Shown here one piece after another: positions 31,298 to 42,912 of a stretch of DNA of 64,000 nt (the first letter of the stretch is position 1; each line of letters begins with the position of its first letter). Source of the DNA: Selaginella moellendorffii (taxonomy: Eukaryota; Streptophyta; Lycopodiopsida; Selaginellales; Selaginellaceae). A program made the position numbers and the translations under genes. The stretch covers positions 1 through 64,000 of the forward strand of contig NW_003314410.1 of assembly GCF_000143415.4 (NCBI RefSeq), given 5' to 3'. Below the pieces are notes generated by a model that did no database searches, had not been told where the DNA came from, and saw only the letters and a list, made by a program, of their open reading frames with translations.

Positions 31298-32949
31298 ATG
31301 TACCGTGTTGGCTCGCGACCAGAAAACCGAGGAGCGGCAGTAGAACACGACACTTTTAAAGTTGCGAGAGTTGGAGCTCCCGACTCGATGTTCCGGAGCT
31401 ACTGCATGGGCTGTGCGTGCCGAACTAGAGCGGACATGGACTTGGACGCGAGATCCACGCGCTCGGCGCTACAATTCCCGTCTGTGCGAGAGGCTGTTAG
31501 CAACTATGGCGAGAAAGTGGTGGAAAAAGCACCGAAACCAAACGTGGTGGAGGTGAGTTACCTTCTTGTTCCTTTTTCTTCTGACTCGTTCAACCTTGTT
31601 AGAAACTGGCTGCGGTGGAGCAGGAGCTGAAAACTGCCAAGAACGAGATTGCGAAACTTAAAACCGAGTTAGCTTTGTCAGAAGAAAAATGGTTACAGGC
31701 AGTCAAGGAAGGTAACGAGACTAAGAAGATGGCGAGTGAGATGGCGAATGAAATGGCAAATAAGCTCGATGCAGCCATGATCGCAGTACAGGTTTGTGAT
31801 AGCGCTAGAGTCGAGGCTCAGAAGCACAGCGAAATGGTGACCCAAGCAGCACAGACAGCACGCTCAGCTTTGAAGGAGGAAGCAGAAATGATGAAGACTG
31901 AGCATCGAAAGCAAACCGAAGAACTCCAGGCGGAGGTTGCAAAAGTTGAGAAGCTCGTCACAGACCTGACGGGAAGCGAGAACATCGCTGAAGGGCTGGC
32001 TAAACTGCAGCAGCTGGCGTTTGATACGATGCAAGAGCTTGCCGGCGCGAATGATTTGTTGGATAGCCTGGCGCGAGAGCTAGAAGAGTCGAGGAGGGAA
32101 CTGCACAGGTTAATGGACACGGGAGATGAGATGGAAATGATCAGATCTACAAAGAGGACGTTAGAGCTGGCCAACACTGACTATAAATCTCTATTTGGAG
32201 AGGTAGCAAGGCTTAAGCTGAAAAGCCTTACCTTGAGAGGCGAACTGGCAGAAGCACAAGAGGTTGTGAAGGCCACAACAGCGGAGCTGAACGAGGTAAG
32301 GCTCCAGCAATCCGGCCTGGTCGATGAACATGCAAAAGAAACAGCAGAGTTAGCGAGCAAGCTCAGCGCCCTCAAAGAAAGAGAGAAGCTGCTCCAGGAA
32401 GAACACTCAAAGTTGAAGGACGCTTTGATGCATGCAAACACTGAAGCAGATGAACTGAAGGCCGCTCTGATAGCGGAGAAAGAAAAAGCCAGAGTAGAAG
32501 GCGAGCAACTCAAATCCAGTATGGAGAACAACGCAGATAAGCTCAGTTCTATAGAGCAGCTCTTCATTGATTTTAAGAAGTCACTGGACGTGAAAGAATC
32601 GTCAGCAAACCGAAAGATAACAGCAGCGCTTAGCGAGGCCAGCGCCGCCAGGATTCGAGAACAACACATGATGATCAGGCTAGACGCACTGAGGGAGGAG
32701 CTGGACGAAGCCAAGATGGCAGCAAACAGAGCATCTAGGAAAGCGGAGACCACGGAAGCTGAGAAGCTGATCATAGAGAGCGAGCTGAAGAGGTGGAGAA
32801 AAGCATCCAAGCTTCTCAGTGACCGGAGCACTAACAGCAAACACCACCGAAGAACAGCACTGGACGAAGAAGAGTCGCCAGAGTCGGAGCTTGAACAGAG
32901 CAAGAGTATACTGGGAACATACCTCTCCAGGAAGAAAGCATCACGCTAA
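31298..32949 (+). CDS. WEB-family-like coiled-coil protein
   Basis: Two exons: 31298-31552 and 31603-32949 (1602 nt, 533 aa). A second in-frame ATG at 31388 would give 503 aa. After a basic N-terminus, PSVREAVSNYGEKV resembles the V-(R/K)-x-AV-x2-FG segment near the start of WEB family proteins (DUF827), and nearly all the rest is predicted coiled coil rich in Glu, Lys, Ala and Leu. It ends with a basic segment, SKHHRRTALDEEE, then SILGTYLSRKKASR. WEB1/PMI2 proteins in Arabidopsis maintain chloroplast photorelocation speed by acting on chloroplast actin. Assignment rests on the short N-terminal motif and coiled-coil layout, so a different plant coiled-coil family is possible. Confidence 0.6.
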
Positions 32950-33239
32950 GCTTTGGCCTTGCTTGCATCCCTGCACAAAGAGTAAAAAGGAACTTTTAAA
33001 TCATAAACTAGTGAACATTACCACTCGACTAGAACATAGGAGAGCACCAAATCTATTCTGGAAGTGCTCCTCTCCAAGCTCTTCCAAGCCAAAAGCTGAG
33101 AGCATATCCTATAGGCAGGCTTCATAGTCAGTCTACAAAAGAAACTCTGCCACTCAATATAAACAGACTAATCGTCCTCCCCCTCAAAGAATGCCAGAAA
33201 ATCTTACGTCCAGCCGACCTTGCGAGGAGATTGTCTCCG

Positions 33240-36200
33240 TTAGTTGCCGGGGGAACCTGCCGATTGCTTCGTCTCCGCGAGGTGCTTTTCCACAAATTTG
33301 TCGACGAGTTCTCTTATCTGCAACAGTTCATCATCATTATAGGCTACAAACAGGAAGAACAAAACACAAAACACAAACCTTATTCTTCCTCTTGCCGTTA
33401 AGATAGTCTGAAATGTTTACGTCAGTATCGCGTATCCCATCTCGTTCCATCACCTATACCAATAATCACTAAATCAACAAGTGCAAGTAGAGTTTTTTTA
33501 CCTTCATGGTTGTCTTTTTTGCGATGGCTTTGAACGCGTCCTTCTGGATCTTTCTGGTCTTGTACAAAGGTGTCAATAAATGGACAACGTACTCTGATAA
33601 AGCCTTCTTGATCTGATCCGGAGTGCAACGGTCCTTAACTTCATAGGATTCGGATGGAAATCCCCGTCGTTTCCTGTCATCCCTCAGCCTATCGCCCACA
33701 CTAAAAGTTTCGAAGTTTGCTGTCCCTTTCCCAACCATCTCTGCATCTATAACCTGTTCCTGATGCTGCGGTCCGAGATACTCACCCATGACCTGTGAAT
33801 TACCTTCGCCTTGCAGAACAACGTTCGGACTACTTGCGTTACTACAGCTGCCACTGAGATCTAAAGGCAAGCCCGAAAGTCTCCGAGAGCCATCGCTCGG
33901 CCTCCGATTCAGAACCTCGGGGAATTTCCTTCTCTTCAGGTCCACTGGAACATCTTTCGTCACGACCTTTTCCCGCTTTGCAAATTTGTGAAAAGACAAG
34001 ATCTTCGGGGGTTCAGGGAGAGCTGTTCGCTCGGCTTCGGCATTTGCATACGCCTACAGAAAAAAAGGTAAGTATCCACAAGGTTTGAGAGATAACGTAA
34101 AACCTCAGCAGCAGCAAGAGCGGCAGCTTGACACGCTTCCGCCCTGGCACGAGCAGCAGCCTCCAAGTCCGAAATAAGAGGCTCGTTTTCTCCGGATTCA
34201 AATTCTACCGGACCTTCTGAACTCGAAGCACCGTTTTTCTGCTCGTGTCTACTGGTCGCCTGTTCAGCATTTCCGTGGCTGTGGTCCCTTTGCGACGATG
34301 AGCATGCGGGAGCAGAAGAAACAGCAGTATCGTCCTCCTTTTTCACGACGTTTTTCCTAAACTGCTTCAGCATGGCCTTTTCCCGACGGTAAAACTCGCA
34401 CCACATCGCCACCAGTTGGCCTGCCAATGCGCGGATATCTCTCGATGTGTGTTGGCATACTTTTTCTTTAATTGTTCTTCCAATACCTGTACGTCGACTA
34501 TTAGAATAAATATGGACAAAGAAAAGCGTACCAGAAAGACGAACAGCAAGCATATCCGTAGCTACGGTAAGAAGAAGACGAAGACAGAGTCGTAAGAGTT
34601 GTGTTCCATCCTTTCCCATAGAATCCTGCACCAAACCATGAGTTTAAAGCATAAGGAAAATTACAATGGCGTACCAGTATCCATGAGTTCAATATTGAGA
34701 GTCCAGTTTTAGTTCCCACAAAACCCTTCACGGAGGACGCTGACAGTCCGGTCATCTCTTTTGCCAGAAACAATTTTCCGGCTGTAGTCTTAGCGTTTCG
34801 GAACATGTCTTTTAAGAGGTCCGCTCTCGTGAAAGGCTCATCCTCGCCATCCAAAGAGTTTCCTTCCCTGTACTTATTGTTTGCATACTCGGCAGCCTGA
34901 ATCCTGATTTGCATGTCTCTAACTTCGTTTCTCTCGCTGTCAGGTTGCCTCTGTGCGGCAGTCATTTCCTCAGCCTCTTCAATCAGGTCCCCTCTGTTTT
35001 CCAAAATATCAAGTATCCGCACAGCCTCTTTCAGACCACTCAAAATGGCTCCTCCCACGGTATCAGGGTGCTCCTTGCAAGTTGCCTCACCCGCGAAAAA
35101 CACGCAATCTTCCACAGGTCGTCCCAGTATATCGTAGTCTTCGCCAGAAGCACCAACAGCTACGTAAGAATACGCACCTCTGCTGTACTGATCTGATCCC
35201 CAGTCTGTCACTTTAAAAGTCTTGGGCTCCGGAACTTTCGTACGACCGTAAAGCTTCCGAAGGATCTCAACAGCATGAGACACGAGGAAAGACGAGCCAG
35301 ACTTTGCGTCGTCCACTGCAGCTTTCCCCACTACGAGCGCTATCAGAACCGGAGCACCGACTGTCTTGACCAGATTCCAGAACATAAAACATCTGCCGCG
35401 GGACTCTGTGTCTTCCCCAGTAGCACCAAATATATCCACGTTCTCATCCCAGAACACGGTCTCGAATTCGAGCACGACCTTGTTCAGCGTACCAAAGCCA
35501 AGCCGACTAATGGAACCGGACTTCCAGGACGGTAGTTGCGGGACGAACTTGATGGACTGGGCTTTCAAGCACCCAAGCGGAACTGTTACCAGAACAGCGT
35601 CGCACATGTGGACTTCGCCATCCTCTGTCTTCACTCTCACTTGCTTCTTTTTCCCGGTTTTGATATGGACGTCCTTTGCAGTGTATGAAACTTCTGTAAC
35701 TACTCTCCCGAGCTTCACGTCCAAACCTTGAGCTAAAGCTTCCACCAAAGTGCCATACCCGCCCTTTATCATGCAGTGTGGCCCAGCAAAACCGCCGTAA
35801 GTATCGTCCTGGTTCCAGTAGGCGAGGGATACTTTCTCCAGCTGAGCAGCGCAGCCGTACTCCAGGTTCGCAAAATGCCAATCCATGATTCGTCTTTCAA
35901 GCTCAAGCGAACAGCTTAAACCGTCTTGTTGATGCAGTACACCGTCCTCAGTCGAAGGATCTGGAGCACTGCTCGCAAGCTCAGTTATCTTCGCCTGCGT
36001 CACATCCGCGACTGTAACTTGACTTTGGTCGAGGATTGTGCTCTTCGGTATATGTAATCCCTTCCGCTTCGAAAGCGCTTGCTCAAGACCCTCCTCAAGT
36101 GACATTCGTAGTGCCGCGTCGCTGTTTTGAGCCACTATGGTAATAGTATCATCCAGTAGAGTATTCAGCTTGTCCTCGAGAGCTGCGTCTATGTCAGCCG

Positions 36201-37498
36201 GAACCTTACGACCTGTTACACTATCATACAGCGGACAATCCCCCCGAACCGACGTTAGTCCGAGACCAAGCTGCCTGCAGATCAAAGCCGAAGGGTCCGC
36301 TCTTCTTTCCGCATCAGCTTCTACACCTGTAATAATGCTAGCTCCCAAATCTACCGGCACTGAAAACGTCGAGCGATCAGTATACACTCGACCGCCAACT
36401 CTATCCCGAGCCTCAAGAATCATTACGTCGAAGTTCATACGCTGCATATGCCTCGCGGCAACTAATCCAGCCGGACCACCACCTACAACTATAATCCGTT
36501 TCCTATCATGGCCCTTCTCCCTGTCACTTGAAACATCTGCGCTGCCATCTATATCCATTGGTGTTGTGGCATCTGAAGCAGGAATATGTCCGTTTTCCTG
36601 TACTTTGTGGATGAAGCCCAAGGGTTCATCCCCTGTCCCTTCCCTGAATTCTTCACCCTGTTGTTCTTCGAACTTGACTCTTTTCACGATGCCAGTGTTA
36701 ATGTATCCCTGAAAAGCTCAAGAACGTTACTACTTTTGAAGAAACTAGAAAAGGCTTCGGACGCTTACGTGATAGTCTAGAAACTCATGAATGTTTCGGA
36801 CAAGTCCAGCTCGAGGCGGTTCGTTGAGCTGCGCTACCTCACTCACGCCACAGTCCGCGACAGTCAAATGGCGCCGCACATCTTTCGTCCACAGCTGCAA
36901 TATAAAGTTCCTGCAGCAAAGCTTGCAGACCAATAAGCCTTCAGCAGTAAAGCAGCCGAGAAAAACAGCACAGTTACCTGCATTCCAGATACTCGGCAAC
37001 CTTCGTCTTGCGCTTCACAACCTCTTTGAAACGAACCCTCTCGGTGGAGCTGAGCTGATCCGGCTTCAAGCCCACGGACACGGCCGGAAAAGCCTCACAC
37101 TCTTGCTGAGCCGGCATCTTGTCCGCGCTCCCCATCAAAACCTCGAAGTCGAGTTCTCCGCTAACATCCCTCTTGCGCTTCTTATACTCCCTCAGAGGCT
37201 GCGTCGCCTTGAGCACCGGCAAGACGCTCTCCTCGAGCTCCTCCAATTTCACCTCGTCCGGCTGCCTTCCATCACTGCCTTCTTCCGACTTAACCGAGTC
37301 GCTAGCGGCCACAACCACGTCCCCGTCCATCCTAGTTTCCACCTTACCCTCGAAAACCACGGTAGCCGAGCTCAATCTCTGCTCCATCACTTTGCCCCCG
37401 GAGATCGATTCCAGAGCCGGTGCGGCGTCGTCCCCGGCCTCGTCGGGCGAGGCGGCCGCCACGGACTCGCCGCATGCACACTCGTGCTCCTCCATCAT
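33240..37498 (-). CDS. LDL3: LSD1-like histone demethylase, LDL3 type
   Basis: Eight exons: 36978-37498, 36769-36910, 34675-36708, 34532-34625, 34104-34486, 33502-34053, 33379-33453 and 33240-33317 (3879 nt, 1292 aa). Order: acidic N-terminus; SWIRM domain (NFILQLWTKDVRRHL through NEPPRAGLVRNIHEFLDYHG); FAD-binding amine oxidase with RIIVVGGGPAGLVAARHMQR, GRVYTDR and FFAGEATCKEHPDTVGGAIL; then a long C-terminal extension. The extension ends in a helical segment, KKALSEYVVHLLTPLYKTRK through ISDYLNGKRKNKIRELVDKF, which resembles an SRI domain. In Arabidopsis LDL3 removes H3K4me2 during transcription and its C-terminus contacts phosphorylated Pol II. Unlike LDL1/2 and FLD, LDL3 carries this extension, which supports the name. 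AAACCCTAA lies just upstream of the ATG on the + strand (about 37504). Confidence 0.85.
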
Positions 37499-39492
37499 GG
37501 CCTCAAAACCCTAAAAAGGAAGAGGAGGTCGCCTGGCACCTCAGAAAAGAGAGCTGCCATCACCGCCGCGCTCCCGGCAGCTCGAATCGAAACCCTCGTA
37601 CCTGGATCTCGGGCCGCCGCGGCTCTCCCCCGCATTCCTGTCGCGACGAGGAAGCCCTAGAGCTCATTGCCCAGGGCGGAAATCCGCGGATCGATTCCCG
37701 TGACAAAACAAAAACAGCCGGTGACTATTTCTGCTTAACCTAATCTCCCGGATGTACGGACACTTTCTAGAGGCGTACGGCCGTGACTACCACCAGGAGG
37801 AACTTTTCGTTGGACAGATCGACGGATAAGAGGGGTTCGTCGGGCTTCCAATGCGATTGGCACACGTGGCGGAAGGAAAGCGCGCGCCCGAGGGCGATAA
37901 GGTGGCCACTTTTCCTCCCCTGGATGGATGAGGTTATGGAGATTTTTCCATCCACTTTTAACTAGGGTTTGAGCGGCGTACGGAAGAATTCCTAGGTGGG
38001 GAATGGGACATTTTGTCAGCGAGGGGGACGTCTCAGTCTCCGCCCAGAGAGAGCGAGAAAGAAAGAAAGAGTGAGCTTTGATTGATAGATCAGAGAGGAG
38101 ACAAGTAAGAATGGGGCTAAACAACTCATCAGAGTGGGGTCGAGATCACGCTAGAATTTCAACGCCAATCCCGCAAATGCCGTTTCGTGGCAAATTAGCC
38201 CATCTCTGCTGCAAATAAACTGTGGGCCGCGTCGAGATCACCACTTAATGCTCTCTCATTTCGTCTCGCCCGTCTCTCTGAAAGCCCCTGACCCTGACTT
38301 GCGCGGAATGGCGCGAGCTGATGATGATCAGGTAAGGGCGAGAGACAGAGCACCCTGCAACAAGCAAGAAAGCAAAGAATCCATCAATCAACGCAGCAGC
38401 AGCAGCGGCAGCGGCAGCAGGACTGATGAAATCCATTTGTTTTGACGTTTGCATGCAGGGGGCGCTGTTTTGCTCGTCACAAAGCCCACACAGCAGACGA
38501 ACGAAGAGGGCATCCAACAGCGACATCTAACGAGCCAATTTTTTCCAATGCAGAAAAATGCAAACTTTGAAAAGAACACAGAGAGAGGGAAAAAGTAGGA
38601 AGAAGAAAAGGTGGCGGGCAGAAAATGAAAGCCAAGCCCTTTGCATTCAAACACCCACCACCATTTCCCCATTTCTTAGTCCGTCCCGTCCCACGCCACG
38701 TTGTTGGTTGTGGTCGGCCGGCCCCACGAGAACCAGATGCCTCGATGATATACCATAAAGGTGGCGGGCAATGAAAACACACTTAGGTTTCAAGAACTTA
38801 TTGGGGCAGAGGGTGGTGAGATCTCAGTGAACTGAGTCTGTACAACACAACCATTAGACAAAAGGGGAAGAAAAACCAAATATCTTATCATTTTGGTTCC
38901 CTTCAAGCTTCAGTGCCCTTGGGCAGTGGGCTGCATTTTCCTGTGCTTCTGTAAACGAATGAGAGGTTAGCACTTGTATGGATCTTACAGGCGATTCCTG
39001 GAAAAAGAAAACGTTGATTTGTATACTGGGGCCGATTCCTGTAAATTGACTGCAGCGCAATCGCGGCCGTCGGATGGCGGCATATGCGACGAATGTGCGC
39101 CGAGCTCGATGGCCCTGGCAATTTCTTTATGGGAAAAAGAGGACCCAGAAGAGAGAGAGGGAGAGGAAAGGAGGGGCATGAAGACAGGAGAACGAAAGCA
39201 AAAGGATGAGAGGGATTCACAAACTTAATTCATTGCAGGGAGAGAGAGAGACAGAGAGAGGAGCTGAAGAGAGCGAGGCAGCGAGATGAGAGGAGCTGAA
39301 GGAGAGCGATGGCAGCGAGATCAAGCGAGAAGTTTACAGAGCAGAGAGAGAGAGAGAGAGAGAGAGATATTGGAATTGTCGTGTCCTTGCCCCTGGCATT
39401 CTTGATTCTTCATTCTAGAGTAGCTCTCCTTTTCCTGGCATTTTGATCTAGAACCAAGGATAGAGAGGTACCTCTTTGATCTGTTTTTGGAA
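37499..39492. other. Divergent intergenic region between LDL3 and the B-box/CCT gene
   Basis: Two kilobases with no supported gene. Features seen are the telomere-box-like AAACCCTA at about 37504, an actagggttt motif near 37966, and the GA-rich leader tract at 39236-39370. Short ORFs such as 38558-38758 are lysine/arginine-rich artefacts of purine-rich sequence. Confidence 0.5.
39236..39370 (+). repeat. GA-rich tract with (AG)n microsatellite and a duplicated block
   Basis: A block beginning GAGGAGCTGAA and containing GGCAGCGAGAT occurs twice in tandem (about 39258-39322), followed by about twelve AG dinucleotides at 39344-39368. It lies in the probable promoter or leader of the B-box/CCT gene; GAGA tracts bind BPC-type factors in plants. 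Confidence 0.7.
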
Positions 39493-39645
39493 ATGGAGCT
39501 ACTTGCTCCAAGATTTGTCGACGCTACTGCTGCTGCTGCTGCTGCTGCTGATCCTAGAGGCTTGGAACTTTCGAGCTTGCTCCAGCGCACTGGGCAGCAA
39601 TTGGGATCCAACTCTAGGGGCCTGTCAAGTCCCGAGAGGTGTTGA
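39493..39645 (+). CDS. Upstream ORF of the B-box/CCT gene, 50 codons
   Basis: ATG at 39493 opens 50 codons reading MELLAPRFVDAT, a run of seven Ala from GCT repeats, then DPRGLELSSLLQRTGQQLG, ending at TGA 39643-39645, 134 nt before the main ATG. It is too short and low-complexity to name. If the leader is unspliced it would be translated first and could damp translation of the main ORF. Alternatively it may be an earlier coding exon fused by splicing; no clear donor was found to show this. Confidence 0.35.
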   Translation: MELLAPRFVDATAAAAAAADPRGLELSSLLQRTGQQLGSNSRGLSSPERC

Positions 39646-39778
39646 GAAGAGAAGGGAAGATCTTACCATGAGCCGCCGGCGCCTAGCGATGATCCGGAAG
39701 AAGCTAAAGTAGTCTCCTCTCCAGCGCACTTCCTTGATACTTTCGTACACAATTTCCTTTAGGGGCCATCGACCGAGG

Positions 39779-42430
39779 ATGAATCGCTGCGCGACGACGT
39801 CGCTTCCTCCAGCGGTCTCGGACGAGGAGGAAGATCTGAGGAGCAACAGCAGCACCGCCTCGGTGGTGTCCTCCTCCTCGTCCTTGCATCTCCATCACCA
39901 GGCACAGCTCCAGCAGCCAACTCCAGCTCCGCAGATGGCCGCTCTAGCCAGCTCTGGAAGATCGATCCGCAGGAAGAAGAAGCGCGACGATCTGTGCGAC
40001 GCATGCAAGGCCAAGAGCGCGCTCTGGTTCTGCCCCGCCGACGATGCCTACCTCTGCCACTCCTGCGATCAATCCGTGCACTCGGCCAATGCTTTCTCGC
40101 TGCGCCACGAGCGCGTCAGCCTTCAAGTGGAGGCCGTGGAACCCGTGAAGACGAACTCCTCGGCCGCCTCCAAGAAAGAAGAGGATGCCTGCCAGGAGCA
40201 GGAGAAGGATTCGTGGGATTCTTGCGGCAAGAACAAGCGGCCGCGCCGAAATATCTCCTTCTCCTCCCCAATCTGCAAGAACAACAGGATGATCAAGCCT
40301 TTGGACGAGGAGACGACGTCGCAGCGCCAGGTTACCGGTGAGAATGAGTCGTCCAGTCCATCGCAATCGCCAGAGGGCTCCAAGAACTGCAACAGCCGCG
40401 AGGAAGGGGAGAATCGCCGGCGAGAAGATCAACACGAGGAGGAATTGGCGCACACGGTGCCGGTGTTCGTCCAGCCAGTGGAGCCGGATCGATCGAGCGA
40501 GGAGGACAAGGAGCAGCATTCGCACTCGCCAGCGTCTGGAATCGCGACGGATCTGGGAGATTGCGACGAGGAATCCGACGATGCCGGCGACATCGATCGC
40601 TTCCTCAACGCGGATCACGTCCTGTCCGAGGACGACGATTACTCCCATCCGCAAGAACACAAGAGAGAGGGCCACGACCATGCCGAGCAAGGGCGAGGCT
40701 TGATCGTGGCGCCCACGGCCGCCACGTGCGAGGATCTCAACGGCCTCCTGGGCCTAGGGAGCAATTCCCTGGAGGAGCTCGTGGACGACGATGGTGACGA
40801 TGACGACGAGCAGCGCTTCGACTTTGCGATCCGGAAGAACCAGGCGATGCGCAAGCAGCAGCGCATTCCAGAATTCGGCAACCTGGGGATGGACGGCAGC
40901 GATGGTGAGGGTGGATTCCACCGCGGGAGGGTCAAGGCCGAGGAGCACGACCCCTACATTGTAGGGCTTGGGGAGGAGGAATTTCTCAAGCCATGCCGGG
41001 AGGGCATCCTGGGCGAGATTTTAGGGCTCAAGCTCGGGGAGAGCTGCTACGACCGCGATCTCCAGCAGATGCACGCCCAGCATTTGCAGCGCCGGATTTG
41101 CCTCCGCCTGGATTACGAGGACGTGCTGAATGCGTGGTCGGATCGGCGGCCATTTCTCACGGATTCCAGCTCCGCGGCGATGGCGGCAGCGGCGGCGGGG
41201 CGAATCAATCATCAGATGCCAGAGGACTCGACATCCGACGCTGCAGTAAGTGTTCTTCCTCCTCGCTTTCTTGGGTTTAGGGTTTAGTGGTGCTCTTTTT
41301 TTTTTTCCTTTGATTTCCAGTAATTGTTCTTCCTCGGCATTAGCAGCGAATCCCGCATGAACAATTGTTTTATCGTTGATTGAAAGTCTCAACTTTCTCT
41401 CTTCGTTTGTTTAATCTTTCCTTTCCCTCTTTTCTTTGTTTGCCTTTGTTTAGTGTCCGAGCTTTTGTTTGGTAGCCAGTAGCTCAGTTGCTCGTTCCCT
41501 TGCTGTTGCATATTCAATTCTTTGTCAGCTCGTTTAAACATTTTTACTGGATTGCTCGCGATATGGTGTCTTGTTGTCAGCAGCCTCCGATTTGACGGCG
41601 TGATTTTTCTGTCGTTGAAAGTTTGTCCTGTTCTCCTCGTCTGGAAAGCTTTTCTCCCTCGATCTTGAGTTTCTCGTCGTTAGAAGCTCCTTTTCGTCCT
41701 ATGCTTTGCTCGTGATTGCTTATGCTTATCTTAGTCTTTGATGTGGTTATCTCGTTTTTCCAGCTTGTTCGGGTCTTTGTGTTTAATAGTTTTCCTGTGA
41801 ACTTTTACGTGTCTGTGATCTCTGGATTTGATGGTGTGGTTGTTTGATGCATTTGAAACAGGGCAGCTCGGATGTTGGTGTCGTTCCAGACTTGAGCAGT
41901 GCGGCGAGCCGGCGAAGCGGACGGCCGTGCGCGGTGGAACAGGCAGGCCGAGTGCCAGTGGTGACGCGCATGGAGCTCCACGACGGGCCAAATGCGGAAA
42001 CACCAGGAGGAGGAGAAGCGGCGGCAGCAGCGATTGGAGCAATGGCAGCAAGCACAGGAAGCGGAGGACGCGAGGCACGGGTGTCCCGCTACCGCGAAAA
42101 GCGTCGGACTCGCCTCTTCTCCAAAAAGATCAGATATGAAGTCCGCAAGCTCAATGCCGAGAGGCGGCCTCGGCTCAAGGTTCGTTTCCGTCCATCACGT
42201 TTGCTTGCCTTTCTGTCGTCTTTGTTTTGCTGGTCTAGTTTCTGGTTTGATCTTAGCTGGCCGCTTTTGTTATAGTTGGGTTGTCATGTCCGATCGTGAG
42301 TTGTTCTATCGTCCTCGTTTTCGTGTGGGTTTAAGGCTGGTGTTCTTCCTTTTCGTTCCGGTTTCAAGTTTTAAAGTTTCCGGTTTCTACTATGCAGGGT
42401 CGTTTCGTGAAGAGATCGCCAGTTGGTTGA
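39779..42430 (+). CDS. CONSTANS-like protein with one B-box and a CCT domain (BBX14-17 type)
   Basis: Three exons: 39779-41245, 41862-42179 and 42398-42430 (1818 nt, 605 aa). A single B-box zinc finger reads [17 protein letters not shown], then [17 protein letters not shown] and LRHERV. A long acidic and Ser-rich middle follows. [12 protein letters not shown] matches the LNYEAVI-x-W motif of group III COL proteins. The CCT domain is [20 protein letters not shown], then [17 protein letters not shown], and after the last intron GRFVKRS, the usual split point. These factors act in photoperiod and light signalling through CCT-NF-Y DNA binding. It is larger than Arabidopsis COL16 (about 400 aa) because of low-complexity insertions. 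ATG 39779 is the first in-frame ATG; an upstream ORF precedes it. Confidence 0.88.
41271..41287 (+). repeat. Interstitial telomere-like repeat at start of intron 1
   Basis: TTGGGTTTAGGGTTTAG, two plant telomere-type units (TTTAGGG), 26 nt after the intron 1 donor of the B-box/CCT gene. Telo-box motifs bind TRB proteins in plants; here it may also be chance. Confidence 0.6.
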
Positions 42431-42912
42431 AGTGCGAGCAGTCGCGCTCATGCTTGTCACCGTCATCTCCCTCGGCTGTGATGAAGCGAGCCAATAACTT
42501 CTCCCTTCGTGATCGAAAGGAGACAAAAGTGCCGCCGCTGCGTGCTCAAAAGCTCGCTCTGCTGCTCTTGGAGATCCAACAGCGGAAAGCAAAAAAAAGT
42601 GACAAATAACTTTAACTCTGGCCGCGGGAAGCGAAGACGACGCGCCTCGACGAGGGGCTCAGTGCACTGCTGTGTTTGTACAGACGAGGAAACAATCCAT
42701 TGGCGTGAAGACTGTGAAGTGGGAACACACTCTACGGAATGTTTTAAGAGCCACCTCCTGCAGCAAGGAAGAAAAGAAAACTCGACGTCACCAAAGCATG
42801 AACTCACGCTTACATCAGTCCAGTCACTGCTGCTACTGCTGTGCAGCCTTGTCCATCTAGAGCTGTGTAATAAAAATCCTGGCCTTTTCTAACAAATGCC
42901 TCTGGTGATCAG
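42431..42912. other. Convergent 3' flanks of B-box/CCT and RING genes
   Basis: No gene is supported. AATAAAAA at about 42868 on + may be the polyadenylation signal of the B-box/CCT gene. Confidence 0.45.

Noticed and set aside
32181-32903. 240-codon Ser-rich minus-strand ORF
   Set aside because: It is the antisense shadow of the Glu/Lys/Leu-rich coiled-coil exon of the WEB-like gene.
39944-40690. 248-codon minus-strand ORF opposite the B-box/CCT gene
   Set aside because: Antisense to a GC-rich acidic coding exon; no family resemblance.
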